NCBI GenBank assembly: GCA_900155495.1
Contig: FTLJ01000709.1
Coordinates: 1 to 64,000, forward strand
Direction of reading: 5' to 3'
Length of the DNA stretch: 64,000 bases
Origin: Porogramme epimiltina
Taxonomy: Eukaryota; Basidiomycota; Agaricomycetes; Polyporales; Polyporaceae
The notes below the pieces were generated by a model. That model was not told the DNA's origin. It was given only the letters and a program-made list of their open reading frames with translations, and did no database searches. Both the position numbers and the translations under genes were made by a program. Positions within the stretch are counted from its first letter, which is position 1. Each line of letters opens with the position of its first letter. Below, one piece after another: positions 45,459 to 57,951 of the stretch.

Positions 45459-46293
45459 ATGGTCAGTCGTCCCACGAAAACGCCGCACTTCTACACATGT
45501 TAAGCTCACGCGTTTGTCCCAGCCTCGCCTTGCAGTCGCCTCCCTCGACGCGCTCCTCGGCACGTACCGCATCGTCTGGGACTCCCAGACGTACGCCGAC
45601 CCGCGCGAGCCGGGCAGCGCGTGCGACCCCCGCGACGGCGTGCTCACCCTCTCGCGCCCCGAGCTCCCGCCCGCGTGGCCCAAGGAGCGCAGCGTGTCGC
45701 CCACGGCGTCCTTCTCCCTCATGGGCGCCCTGACCGGCCCCCACTCCGAGGGCGCGTGCGCGCACGAGTCCGTCGTCCTCCGCCTGTGCGACTCGCTCCT
45801 GCGCACGGACCGCGTCGCGTCGCGCCTCGACCGCGCCGCGCTCTCCGGCCCCCCGCGCGCCGCGTCCCCCGCGCCGCCCCTCCGGCCCACCTCGCCCCTC
45901 CGCTCCTTCCCCTCATCGTGCTCCTCCTCCTCCACGTCCTCTTCCTCATCCTCCTCCTCTTCTTCCCGGGCGCCCGGCTCCCCCGCGCAGAAGCGCCGCA
46001 CGGACCTATGGCGGTTCGACTGGGACCCGGCCTTCCCGCGGCTGGGGTACCGCTTCGAGGGCACGGACGCGTCCGCGGGCGCGGGCCACACGCTCTCGTT
46101 CTCGGAGATGCGCGACGACGCGGGCTGCCCGTTCGCGATGCTCGAGCTGCGCCCCGCCGCGGGGCGCGCGCCGATCGTCGTCGTCGCGAAGCGCCAGCGC
46201 GACCGCTACGGCCGCGAGGGCCTCTCGGACGCCGAGCGCGTGAGGGTCAGGATGGTGTGCGTGGATGAGTGCCGATGCGAGCGGTGTGCGTGA
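45459..46293 (+). CDS. Uncharacterised GC-rich protein, trio member 1
   Basis: Not recognised. Long frame 45523-46293 (257 codons), probably preceded by a one-codon first exon: ATG at 45459-45461, GTCAGT donor, AG at 45521-45522; without splicing the ATG runs into a stop. The beginning is PRLAVASLDALLGTYRIVWD. A low-complexity serine run lies at about residues 145-165. The C-terminal part DLWRFDWDPAFPRLGYRFEG...HTLSFSEMRDDAGCPFAMLE...VVVAKRQRDRYG looks like beta strands ending in a basic helix. A similar strand-then-helix ending occurs in the next two genes. Coding DNA is extremely GC-rich. The start is uncertain. Confidence 0.55.
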
Positions 46294-46611
46294 GGGGAGG
46301 AAAGAGGAAGGAGGAGGTCATCATGGGATCGCGAGGGATAGGTCGCCCAAGGCGATTGGGCGCTGTATCCGAGGGGGGACGGAAAGACGATGGACGCTTG
46401 CTCCGGGTTGTATGACGTTGATGTTTCTGTAACAACAGTGTTGTATCATTCTGTGTATGTGTGTAGGTTTGGCCTAACGGTGATCTTTTTGGCCTCTGCA
46501 ACAATGGCGCGCGAAGAAACTTGAAAGCCGACGGCCTTCGGATGATATCCGAGACGTGGTATATGTACAGGAGCGAGGGCAGGCCCGACGAGGGACACGA
46601 GCGCGCCAGCC
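46294..46611. other. Intergenic between trio members 1 and 2
   Basis: Three-prime flank of member 1 and promoter of member 2. No gene seen. Confidence 0.4.
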
Positions 46612-48008
46612 ATGGTCATCGCAGCGATCAAGAGGGCAGAGACGCTGCGGCCGCTGTTCAAGGAAATTGTGCCGACGTTCTGGGACCCCGCATTGGGTGC
46701 GAAGAAGTATGGTGTGGTAAGCATCAGTCACGTTGCACGGTGCCACCCGGGGGACGCCACTCATAGAGACGCGGGGACTGGCAGATAGGACTCTCCACGA
46801 GCGCAATCCTGGCCAACCTCTGCGAGTACATGGGCATCTACGCCGTCCTCCAGTCCTCCGTTGTCTACTACGGCCCCACCCAAGACCACGAATCGTTCGA
46901 CCCCACCCTCAGGCGTGTGTACCCCGAGCTCGCCGCCCTCCTCCACGACCCCAACGCGACCCTCTCCCTCTGGCTCGTGCCCGCCAACCACCACTGCGTC
47001 CCCGACAGCGAGAGCGGCCCCGGGCCCACCCCCGGCCCCTCCACCCTGCGCCCCAAACGCCTCCACGATGACCTCGGCGCGCTCATCAGCGGGAGCGGGA
47101 GCGCGAACCAGCGATCTCCAGCGACGGACGCCGACGCCCCAGACTCACACTCGGACTCGGACGCGGACCCCGAACTCCTCGCGCTCCCGCTCGCGACCGC
47201 GCCCGTCGACGTCTCCTCCCCCGCCGTCCTCCGCGCCCCCGCGTGCTGCTCCTGCGCCCCCGAGCGCCACCCCCCGCCCCCCGCGCTCGCCGCGCACGCC
47301 GTCCGCCTCGCGCTCGACTTTGCCCTCCCCACCGGCCGCCCCGCGCGCCGCACCGGCGTCCTCCGCCTCCGCGCCTGCCCCGGCCCGCGCGGGCACCCCG
47401 TCCACTGGGACGACGACCCGACGCAGCGCGGCGGGCGCTGGGTCGCCGCCGGCGCTGGCCTCGCCCTCGACGCCGACATGGGCGCGGGGGACGGCGCGGA
47501 TACGCCGCTCCCCGCGGCGGGCCTCAGCTTCACCGCCGCGCGCGCGGACGGGCGCGGCGGCGCGTCGTTCGCGTTCATGGTCTGGACGTTCGTCCTCCCC
47601 ATCTCCTCTCCCTCGCTGGACGGCGGCGCGCCCCCGCGCACGAGCGCGTTTGCGATCACGCTCCTCGCGAAGCGCATGCGGGACGCGATGGCGCCGCGCG
47701 GCGTGCTCAGCGAGAGCGAGTGCCGGCGGCTCGGGCTCATGCCCCAGTCGTTCGAGGGCGGGGAGTGGGCGCCTGTGCTGAAGAGCTTGCATGGCGCGGA
47801 GAAGGGCGATGGCGCGGTTCAGAGAGTCGAGTTTGGAGGGGGTGCGAACGAGATGAGGAAAGAGAGGCCAGATCATAGTATGGAGGCGGGAGGTGGCGCG
47901 GTGAAGTGGGGAAGCAAGGTGGAGGATCCGATCTCGAAACGTTCGCGCGCCTCGCTCAATGTGAGCAAGTCATACGAACGTTTCATGGCCAAGTATCCAG
48001 CAACATGA
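46612..48008 (+). CDS. Uncharacterised GC-rich protein, trio member 2
   Basis: Not recognised. Exons 46612-46716 and 46785-48008 give 442 residues; ATG in CAGCCATGG. The N-terminal part (ETLRPLFKEIVPTFWDPALG, then LANLCEYMGIYAVLQSSVVYYGP) is helical and moderately hydrophobic. A low-complexity region with alternating Ser/Asp follows, then a Cys motif (ACCSCAPERH), strand-like stretches, and the ending LSFTAARADGRGGASFAFMVW...FAITLLAKRMRDAM...GVLSESECRRLGLMPQ. That ending resembles members 1 and 3. The basic tail ends SYERFMAKYPAT. Function unknown. Confidence 0.6.
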
Positions 48009-48175
48009 TGTTCTATAGTGCTTAACTTATGTGCTTCCCGATGCTATGTAGTCTCACTGCTGTGTATCCTTATGCTAATGTAGTAATGTACCTCCTTTGT
48101 TTTCTAAATCTCAGTGTGCAGAAATCTCGATACACCTATTGAGTCAGAGAGACTACGCTTTGAGGCTTCGACATA

Positions 48176-49272
48176 ATGCGCAAAGGTGCCATTTGCAACC
48201 ATACATGGCGTAACATGATTCTGTTGAAAGCATTCACTATATCAGAGGATACTGTGGCCGGATTCCTCACTCCAACCCACCCATCCCCACGACCAGACCA
48301 ACCTCCCGAACCACCGCCACCGCCACCACAACTTAGAGTATCCATGTTGCCATCTGCGACCCAGCCCAAGTGGGACGGCCCAAAAGTCTGGAAGAACGGC
48401 AAAGTCAGACTCGGCGTGGTGCGTGCCACGCCCCCCCGTTTCCCCAACCACCGCCACCGCCACCGCTAACCACACACCCCACGCCCGCCGCCCGCACCTA
48501 GAACGAAGAGCCCACATCGCTCACACTCGACGCGCTCGAGCGCGCAAAGTACGGCCCCGGCTCCTACGCAGGGCCCTACACCCCCGTCTGGGCGGGCGCG
48601 CTCCGCGACGGCCGCTACGCACCCCTGCCCCCCACCCACGCCCTGCCCCTCGAAGCTAGCGCGCTCCTCCCCACACCCCCGCCGGAGCCCCTCGCGCGCC
48701 TCCTGCTCGCGTTCCGCGAGTCGCATTACCGCGCGGGCTGCACCGAGGTCGAGCTCGGCGTCAAGCTCGAGAGCGGCCGCCACTTGCACAACCGCGTCGT
48801 CCGCCCCGCCGTCGCGCGCGCCGGCACCGTCCTGATCGGCGGCCCCCGCAGGCCCGCCGGCGAGCGGGGGTGGGCCGTCCGCTGGGCTAACGACAGCAGG
48901 GGCAGGGGCAGGGGCAGGGGCGAGGAAGAGACGCCGCCGCCGCCGCCTCGGCTGTACTTTTCGCTGGAGCCGGACCGCTCGGACGATCGCGAGCCGTTCC
49001 TTTGCATGGAGTGGACGTGTGGGGCGACGACGGTCCTAGTGCTGTTCAAAAAGTGGCATCAGGAGAATAAAGATGCTCTGACGCTCACCCAGGACGAAAG
49101 CGCGCGCCTGGGGATAGGCATGTCTGAGCAAGAGATTACGGCCGCTCACGTCCTAGACTGCCTCAAGTTCAAACCTGTCGTGTTCCGGATCCGCGACCGC
49201 TCCAACCTGCCGCCCAAGACCACACAACGTCCGACGACCGATGCGAAAGAGGGGCTGACGCTTGAAGCTTGA
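48176..49272 (+). CDS. Uncharacterised GC-rich protein, trio member 3
   Basis: Not recognised. Exons 48176-48418 and 48502-49272 give 337 residues; a later ATG at 48344 is an alternative start and would remove a Pro-rich N terminus. Before the intron it reads WDGPKVWKNGKVRLGV; after it SLTLDALERAKYGPGSY, comparable to SLDALLGTYRIVWD in member 1. The C-terminal part has RLYFSLEPDRSDDREPFLCMEW, TTVLVLFKKWHQENKDALTL and DESARLGIGMS, again the strand-strand-basic-helix-LS..E..RLG pattern of the trio. An RGRGRGRG run sits at about 48897-48920. Function unknown. Confidence 0.6.
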
Positions 49273-49375
49273 AGCTTGACGGGTCAAGAGGCTCGGGCTA
49301 GCGATACGATACGAGAACAAGTCGATTACATACACGTACATGTAGAAAACAGCGCCTAATGCACTCCCCCGCCCC

Positions 49376-52300
49376 TCAGAACCCGCTCGCGGTGACCCGC
49401 AGCTGCTCAAGCTTCTTGAGCACCTCGCCCACGGTCCGGTCGAGCTCGCCCGCGATCATGCTCTGCTTGTTAGCAGGCAGCTTCGCGAACGCCTCGCACA
49501 GGTCGCCGTCGACGACGGCCTTCACGGGGACGTAATACCCCCGCCACGCGAGGTGATCGCGCCCTACTAGGCTGAGTTGCTCCGTCCGCATGTGTTGCTC
49601 GAGCGTCGTGAGCAGGTCGACGTCCTCCTTCGACACGAACGGAACCAGGATGCCGATAGTGCCGTGGAGGCCGGTGTACAGGATGACTTCGCGGCCGCCT
49701 GCTACCAGGGAGACCTTGTTCAGGGAGGTCGCGATGTCGCCTATGTGGAAGTGCGCTAGCATCTCCGTCTTGTGTGGCGCGCCGAACAGAACGCCCTTTT
49801 CGTGCAGAATGCCAGCGCCGGTTGGGTCGTCGTCCACCTGGTCCGAAATCTTCGCGTCCAGGCGGTTGACGAAGACATTGCCGAATCGGTCGCTTGCAAC
49901 GACAGTGTTGTAGTCCAGCATAGTGGTGGCAGTTACCCAACGCGGCTGCACATCATCGGCGAAAACAAGCAGTTTGTTCTCTGGTGCTTTGTAGACCGCA
50001 TAGAAGACTGATTCTTGCATATCACCGACGATAATCCTTGACCCTTGGGTGTTGAGCGTCACAATGGCAGAGTTGAAAGTCTACGTGCGGGAGAGGCGTT
50101 AGTGTACTGTACAAGGTTGACACGCCATTGGGGGACTGACTTTGTTCTCCACTTTGCGTAGGAGCTTTTTCTTGCCCATGTCATACAATCGAAGAGCCTT
50201 GCCAACACCCGCAATGAGCTTTCCTTGGAATGCCATCACGGCGAGCGGGACATCGTTCGTCTCGGTCTGAACATCTGATCAGTCGACGCACCCGAGCATG
50301 TGTACGAGACACACACCTTATGAAGAAGCTCGAGACTGCGGCCGTCGTCAGTGAATCTGTACGTCCGTATGAAGCCACTTGTACATGACCGGGGTGCAAG
50401 GAAGGTGTCCTGCGCAGTGCCCACGACGAGGTGGAGCTCATTGTTCTTGGCCGCGAAAGGCACTATGGCGATCGAAAAGGCAGCTTCATTGTTGTCCAAG
50501 TGGATGACGTTGACAGTTTCCGACTGCGTAATATGAGCCGAGGGAGGTTTGTCCGAGACAACTAACAAACGCACCTCTAACGGACTGATGATACGGATAC
50601 ATGATGCCCAGGTACCTGCAGCAGCTTTTGGTCGTCCGAACTGCTCTGGCGGTAAGCTCACCACTTCCTCATCTATTCTCTTCCCACTCTCGCGCTTCAA
50701 TGTTAGAATTAGCATTATAGTCCGGCGCGTCAACGAGAACAGACCCACAATTTGTTGTAGTTGTTTCTCTGCAGCGTCTTCACTCATTACTCGATGGTCC
50801 GCTTCAATGAGATAAAGAAGACCATTTTGTGGATGAGGGATAAATTTGCGTGGAGTGTATGACAATGGCATGGAGTCCTGCTTGAGCTTCGTGCCAAGCT
50901 TGGGGATTTGGAAGATTCTGTGTAATGAGCGTTAGCATTGTGATAAGGCTGGAGAACAGATCTGGAGGACATCCTCAGATATGTCATAACGTATTCAACA
51001 TATATACCACTTTGTAGTGGCATATTCAAAGGGTGATGGTAATGTATCGTCTTTGGACGCCAGCCAAGCGGGGTAAAGTGCACAACCGGAACTCACCTTA
51101 GCAAACTTCCAGAGATACCAATCAGACCCTCGGTACACAGCTCTGCCGAGAAACTCCAAGCGTAGTCGAGGTTCTCGAATATGAGGGGCGTGAAGTGCAT
51201 GAAGTTTTGGTACGTGTAGTTGAGCCATGGTCTTGACGAGAGCGCAAGGATGGCGGGGTTCTGCTGGATGTTGACACGGAGAAGGCGGATAGGACGCGTG
51301 CCCAAGAACCGTGTCCGCGTGTCAGTGAGGTTCCCATTGACCGGGTCCAGCACTGTGCGCAGGAGTACGCCGTTCTGCAAACCAATGTTCACAAACGTAG
51401 TTGGCTGAACCTTGTTGATACCCGCGTCGAGCATATCTGCGATGCAAATGGCGGACGGCGGAGCCGTCAAAGCTTGCAGACTGATGGTCTCCAAAGTGCT
51501 CTCTGGGTCGAGGGATACTATTCGAACAGTTTGATCTTCACAGCCGACAGCCTAGAGGGTTCTTAACCGACCGCCATGATATGCACGAACGATAATGGCA
51601 CGTACCAAGAATGGGGTTCGCTGGCGACCTTCCGGAACTTCAGCGATGCTCAGCGCGAGTACAGTGCTGCCCATAGCCTTGCGATCCTGGTATTCATTAA
51701 GCTGCCCGTCCAGGTCCAACTCGAAATATACCAGCTCCGCAGACGAAAGGGCGACGACAACTTGACGTTTGTTGGTGGCCGCGCAGACGATCGTCTTGCC
51801 AGAGGGTACCCGCCACTCATTGACACGACGGTCGGATAAGACGTGTCTGATGCCGTGAGGGTGAACCTGAAGTAGGGCATCTGCGCCGATTTGTTGCACA
51901 GCAAGGGTCGGAGCCGAGGAGAGGAAGCCAGTGTCTTGGACTTCCTCGATAGTCTCTCCAATGCACAATACCAGCGTTCCGTTGACGAAGGATAGGATGA
52001 TGTAGGAATCATAAGGGTCTGTGCAAACTTGTGAGCTCGCGGGTCGTGATTATGATAAGGCACGAAAGTTTACCATCTTCCTTAAGCTTGGTCGTCCACA
52101 CAGCATTGGGAATACCCGGAAGATCGGAGCTGACCACTTCTTCGACTTCCAAACCATGCCGCAAGGTCCTAAACGTACTCCTGGCGCCCCGACCGCAAGC
52201 TGCGAAAATCTGAGGTGTGTCCGAGTTCGGAAGGAGATTCATAACCTTGGAGTCGATTATTGGACACAAAGACTCCAGTTCGTCGACGAGTGTGAGGTTG

Positions 52301-53738
52301 TCCAACGCCCGTGGTCTGAAATAGGCACGAGGAAGAGCACCAGCAGGGTCGGCCATGCCGTGTGAAGGGTAATCTCCTGAGCTCCACTCCGGTTCGTTGT
52401 CGTCGTCACCAAGTTTCTGGAACTGGTAGAAGTAACTAATATCGGGCTCGTGAGCGTCGTGGATGAGTAGGAACTAGCGGAGAACTTACTGGTTGCCGAA
52501 CTCTGACGCTACGAACAAAAACCCTGACTTCAGAATGCATAAACCGGAAGCGACAGGAACGGTGTCAAAGTACTTGATTTTGAGTGCCTTTACATCCTGC
52601 TCCTCGTGCTCGATGGTGACCTTATACAGATCACCTTCTTCACTCTGAAGGAGGAAGAAGAATGCGCCCTACAATGACTTCGTTAGCATTGTGTAACAAG
52701 CGTATATGAAGTGCGCATGCCTTCATCTTGTGCATGACAGCAGCAGTTATAATAATACCGCGGTCGGTGTCTTCTAACGGATGCTTCCTCCGGGGAATGG
52801 GGACACGATGTTGAGGGGAATCCATGTGCCGGTAGATGATATGGTCCTCGCAGCACACGAGAACCCCAGACGGACCATCGTACCTATCCGATGTAGCTAA
52901 TTGCCCACCTGGTACTTGCACAAGGAGATTTGCCCGAGGGTCCGTAGGCTCGCTCCACTTGCGCACGACGTGATTGAGGCCGAGATCCAACTCATAGTAC
53001 GTCAACATCTAGGGTGACACGTTAGTGAGCATAGCGTCAATCAAAACAAGGACCCACATACCTTCTCCGCATTGTTGAACGCCTCCCCGGTCGGGTCTTG
53101 ATCGGAATCACTGTAGTCCACTTCTAGCGCAGCGAACGTAGGATTTTCGAAGCCAACGTCTAGACCAACAATGTGGTGAATAATGGCGTTGTTTTTGTGT
53201 GCCTCCAAGGGAGATGAGATGGTGAGGTTCGCAGCAGCATCGCGGTTGAGAATGTAGACGAGCTTCGCCTTCTCCATAGCCGCGATCATAACACTGCGAC
53301 CTTTGGGGTCCGTTGCGAGGTATTGTCCAGGAACGATTCGCCTTGCGCCGGACTTCCCGAAGGTCTCCTGGTGCACCTTGACGAAACTACTTGTCTTGGG
53401 GTCGTAATCCAGGATGACGATGCGTCCGGAGTCGGACCCTACGATCACATAATCTAAGAAGGCGCAAGAAGTGAATACAAAATAGAACAAACGGACACGT
53501 ACAACGGCGCACCCTTGGTACCGCCCGTTAGCCTGAACGCAGCGAGAGACCTGATGGAGCCGAAGACATCTGTGGCCACCACGGTCGCGACCTTTCCACT
53601 CTGTACGTCTGGCCGAAGGAGTTCAAGGCGAGTGCCACGCGACACGATGATCTCCTGCGTGCGGGATCCGGAGAAGTTCCCCGCGACGGCGTGGGTTATC
53701 GCGGTGGGGGGTTGGAGGGTGAGGTTGTACAAGTGCAT
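49376..53738 (-). CDS. RSE1: Splicing factor RSE1 / SF3B3 (SAP130)
   Basis: Scaffold of the U2 snRNP SF3b complex, three beta-propellers, about 1,200 residues in the family. Multi-exon on the minus strand: start at 53738 ([20 protein letters not shown]), then about 53455-53062 ([19 protein letters not shown]), 53008-52674, 52370-51560, 51494-51105, 50920-50110 and the last exon 50083-49376. The C-terminal CPSF-A part is almost invariant in the family: [73 protein letters not shown]. No break in the conserved blocks was seen. Its 5' end is 353 bp from the 3' end of TOP3. Confidence 0.93.
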
Positions 53739-54090
53739 GACGAGAGCAAAAGAAAGCGGAAGTCAAGCAAAGCAAAGGGAATGTGGAACGCTAGGCGCCG
53801 CGGCACGCCGGGAATGCCACCACCTAGAACAGCCAGAAAGCTGCAGCGAGTGGGCGGGGGGAGGAGGGGCAAGGAGACGAGGCGAGACCCGTGGACGAGG
53901 AGGCACGTCCGCTCAAACATGCGCGCGTGGGGTTTCAGGGTCCTTGCTAGAGTGTTGAGGACCCTGGTCACCCCAGGGCTTGGGTGGCAGCCTAACGCCA
54001 ATACACCCTCTCGAGCTACAGTATTATACATAGTACACGCGAATCAGGTATATTATACGTATGATACAGTAAGCCATCATCTAAGAGTCG
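53739..54090. other. Intergenic between RSE1 and TOP3
   Basis: Promoter of RSE1 and 3' UTR of TOP3. The region around 54020-54075 is AT-rich with TATTATACATA and TATATTATACG words. No gene seen. Confidence 0.5.
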
Positions 54091-57000
54091 TCAGTAGTCC
54101 TCTTCGTCAAAGTCAACGAAACTAGATGACGATTTCCTCCGTCCTCGACTACTCGATTTGCCCCCTCGTCCTCTTCCCCTGCCTCGCTTGCCCCCTCGTG
54201 TAGACTTCCTTGACGAGCTCGCACCGCTTGAGCCTCCAGGACATGCTGTGGGCAGCTTCAATACCGATGCAGAAAGGGGAAGCTTATGTCGCTTACCATT
54301 ACTATAATGACCCGCTTTACCGCATTTGAAACATGTGTTTCCTGATGAACTTCCGCCACCGCTGCCACCGCCGCCAGCGCGTCCATTTGGGCATGCTAAA
54401 GGCCCGTGAGCACTGAAATCGGTTGTTCAGGTATCCGGAACGACGTACCGTTGCTAAAGTGTCCCTCTTGGCCACATTTGAAGCAAGCATTACTAGATGA
54501 ACCGCCACCACCACCATTGTCGCCGAAACTCCTGGACTTCTTCGCAGGAGGGCCACTATTTGGACAAGCTAAACAAAGAGATATGAGTATGATTCCTACT
54601 ACCTAAGCGTCGAGAAACTCACCATTTGCCCAATGCCCTTCCTCCCCACATTGGAAGCATCCGCCACCATGGCCTCCGTCGTTGCTGGTGTTCGAGTAAC
54701 TTCGTTGAGGCTGTCCCGGAGCACCCACCGCCTCATCCTCCCACTCGAAGTAGCCACAACGCTCCTCCCTCGACTGCTTCGAACACGACCAGTACTTCCG
54801 CCCCTTGTTAGCTCCGGTCGTCGTCTCTCTCAGTGTCGACGCGAGGTTGCACTGACAGCGGCGCTGTCCTCCTCTCGTCCCGGGAGCGACAGAGCTCAAG
54901 GGGCGCTTCGACGGGACGGACGTTGACGAGGGTGCGCGGGAATTGGTGGCGAATGTCGATGGCCCCGCTGAGTTGGACGGACCATCGAACCACTGGAAGA
55001 AGTTGCAGACCTTGTTCTCACATGTCCAGAATTTGCGCCCCTTGTTCTCGTTGTCCTTCACCACCGTACGCTCAGCGGCTTTGTCACCGCATGTACATTC
55101 GGGAGGTGCGGCGCCTGAGTTGGAAGAGGGTGGTGCCTGCCGCGATGAAGGAGGACGCGGAGCGGGAGCTTGACGTGAGGTCGGTGGACGAGGTGCGGGC
55201 GGAGCGCTCGGAGCTTCATCACTCCAATCTAACATAGAAAATGTCAGCGGGGATAAAGTTCGCTATACAGAGGGACGTACAGTCGTCGCTGTCTTCGGCA
55301 GCAAGTGCTGCTGGTGCGGGTGCAGGCGGAGGCGGAGGTGGAGGCGGCGGCCGATAGTCGGTGGAGGTGGAAGCTCCGCCGCGTCCTCTACCTCGTCTAG
55401 AACCAGCTGTGGCCGACCCTCGCGATGTAGCGGCTCCTCTGGCAGCTCCTCTGGCAGTTCCCCTGGCTCGAGTGACACCACGGGCACCACGCCCACGCCC
55501 ACGCCCTCTTCCACCCCCTCCTCCATTGCCGTTTCCCCCGTCGTCGTCGTCATCATCACTGTCGTGAGCCTCTCCTAGGTCGATCTCAGGAACTGGTCCA
55601 TGACCGACTATACGGTGACCAACAGCCTAGAAGGTCTGATGAGCGGAATGAAGATTAGGACGGTGAATACTACGAACATCCATAAGTTTCTGGAACTCGA
55701 TCTTTGTCTTCATGAACATCTCTTTGTATCGTTCAATGCTCTCGTCCATAACCTCATGCTTGGTCTTGTTGCCCTGACATATATCTACCATGCGACGTTC
55801 GGTCTACAGAAGCCCTTAGGTCCTTCCTAGCAGCACGTGGGGGGAATCGTACCTCGCGTCTAAGCTCAGGTTTACTCAAACTCTGGTCGAAACCAATCAG
55901 GTCGTAGCCTTCAACCAGTCCGATACCCAGGGTTGAAGGGATGAGGTATTTCGTCTTGCCTCGCATTCGTTCGACCACGTAACCACGATCGATGATGGTC
56001 TGTATATGCTGGGCAATGGTTGCGTCCGTCCCTGCCGCATACTTGTCAGTTGACATCAATACCCTACATGCACGTGCATACCGATCCCATGCTCGTCCAT
56101 GAGACTGACTAAATCGGCTTCGGTGAGGAGCGTGGGCTTGGAGGTGTTACCCTCGTCAAGACGACATTCTGTGGGAATGAACGTTTCGCCCTCTTGGAAT
56201 TGCGGCAGCTCCTTATCTGACCACTTGTCGTAGGGGAAGACCTCCAGATAATTTCGTTCTCGAACCGTCAACCCTAGGCCCCTATCATCAGCCGAATACT
56301 GGCAGCTCTACTCGGGATCGTACCTGTCGCGTAAAACTCCTCTTCACCGTACTTGACGTCTATGGTTGTCTGCCAGCCTAACGCGTCTTTAGAACAGCAT
56401 GCAAGGAACCGTCTAGTGATGTACTCGTAGACGCGTTTTTCGTCCCCAGCGAGGTTACCGGCGTGCGCGGTAGGATGAATCGGAGGATGTGCGTGGTCGT
56501 CGTGCTTGCCTCGCCTCGGAGCGTTGAAGCCGCCATTTTGAAGACTAAAAGCGTAAGGAATGTCAGCAGATAGACGATACTCTAATGATGAGACATACCC
56601 GTTGGCGAATCCGCCCCAGGCTGGATCGGCAGCCTGCTTGCCTATAAGAGTCATGAAGTCGAACTGACGATCGTAAACATCCGTCTCTGTACGAGGATAG
56701 GACAAAAATCCTTGTTGATACAAGCGTTCTGCTATCTGAGAGAATGGTCAGCCATTTACATAGCATTCGGTCTGGCTACCCACATCGAGCACTTTTTTGG
56801 GTGAGATCTTCAGTAACCTTGAGCCGGCTTTTTGCAGGTCAACAGTTGTAAGAGGATATGGCTTGCTACGTCACCTCTTAGCTTAGATTCTGTCACCGTG
56901 TAGGAGGCACCTCACAATTTCTTTGTCTCCTTGGACGTGACTTTAGTCACCCGTGCCATATGACTCTCCAGTGCTGCTTCATAGAGCGCCCATGCAGCCG

Positions 57001-57951
57001 GAAGGTCGAAGAGATGACCTCGCCGCCATGTGAACTCGGTCTCCACTGGATCGTCCCCCGTGGGTGACGGTCGCGTGAGAGATAGGTAGATGTACCAGAA
57101 CTGTTCGGGCGTGAAGTTCTTTACTTTGTTGTACCGAGCAACGACAAAACCCAGCGTAGGGAATTGACACGGCCCTGTGAGGATATAGACCAATAAATCG
57201 CTTAAAATGACGCATTGAGAGCCGTCACCACACACCATAAGAAACAACCTCTTTCTTCAACGCTTCGTAACGTCTCTGCAAGTTCAATGTCTGTAACCGC
57301 GTGAATGCAGAACCAACCCTAAGGTCTAGGTATATGCGGGCTTCAACAGCGTTTGACTGAGCCATGTCAAGTTGAATTGGGTGTTGAGCGGCATTATGGA
57401 TTTGCCTAGGGCACAGAAGGTGAAAGGGAGTCGAGTAGATGGGTGTATATACGTACTGGGCAATGATGGCGCTGAACCTCGCTCGGCGAACCTGTATGTT
57501 CGCATTGCTCCGCCTGCATATCCTCGCAATCTCTGCACCAATATTCTCGCCTTCTCTATCACAGTCCGTCCATATCATGAGCATTTGGGCACCTCTAGCT
57601 TCGTTGCGGAGATTCTGAGCAATAGTGTTCGCATCGGGCTTGACTTTACTTTCTATGGGAGCATCGAACAATGCAAATGGATCGCAAGAGGTCCATTTGG
57701 AATACATGGGGTTGAAGTCGTAATCCATTACGTGGCCAGTTACGGCTGTAACAGTAAAGGAAGCATTCATCTGAGGATAGTCGAAATCATAATTCTTGAT
57801 GTACTTGTTGGCACTGTTACGCTATTTCACAATCAGCATGCTTCAACGGCATGTCTGGAAGGCTACCCACTGTTCTGAACTGCCCACCGGAAAGGATTTG
57901 GGTGATGGACTTTGATATAGACGGCTTTTCAGCCACACAAAGGATCCTCAT
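54091..57951 (-). CDS. TOP3: DNA topoisomerase III (type IA) with GRF and zinc-knuckle tail
   Basis: Type IA topoisomerase, partner of RecQ helicase and RMI1 in dissolving recombination intermediates. The start MRILCVAEKPSISKSITQIL is at 57951. The TOPRIM acidic motif WTDCDREGENIG lies near 57560-57525. QSNAVEARIYLDLRVGSAFTR follows near 57360-57300, and the catalytic tyrosine motif FLSYPRTETDVY near 56708-56673. The domain ends around 55600 (ERYKEMFMKTKIEFQKLM). An Arg-Gly-rich linker and a Pro-rich stretch follow, then two GRF zinc fingers (CTCGDKAAERTVVKDNENKG with KFWTC; RCQCNLASTLRETTTG with KYWSC) and three CCHC knuckles (CFQCGEEGHWAN, CFKCGQEGHFSN, CFKCGKAGHYSN). It ends in a Gly/Arg/Ser tail SSSFVDFDEEDY. 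The frame is open upstream of the ATG but has no suitable start. Confidence 0.92.

Noticed and set aside
46446..46724. Minus-strand open frame with a hydrophobic stretch
   Set aside because: Mirror of the first exon of trio member 2 and its leader; no splice support and no family similarity.
47145..47876. Long antisense frames across trio member 2
   Set aside because: Extreme GC at third positions removes stops in all frames; only the plus-strand frame links to a good ATG and an intron with proper signals.
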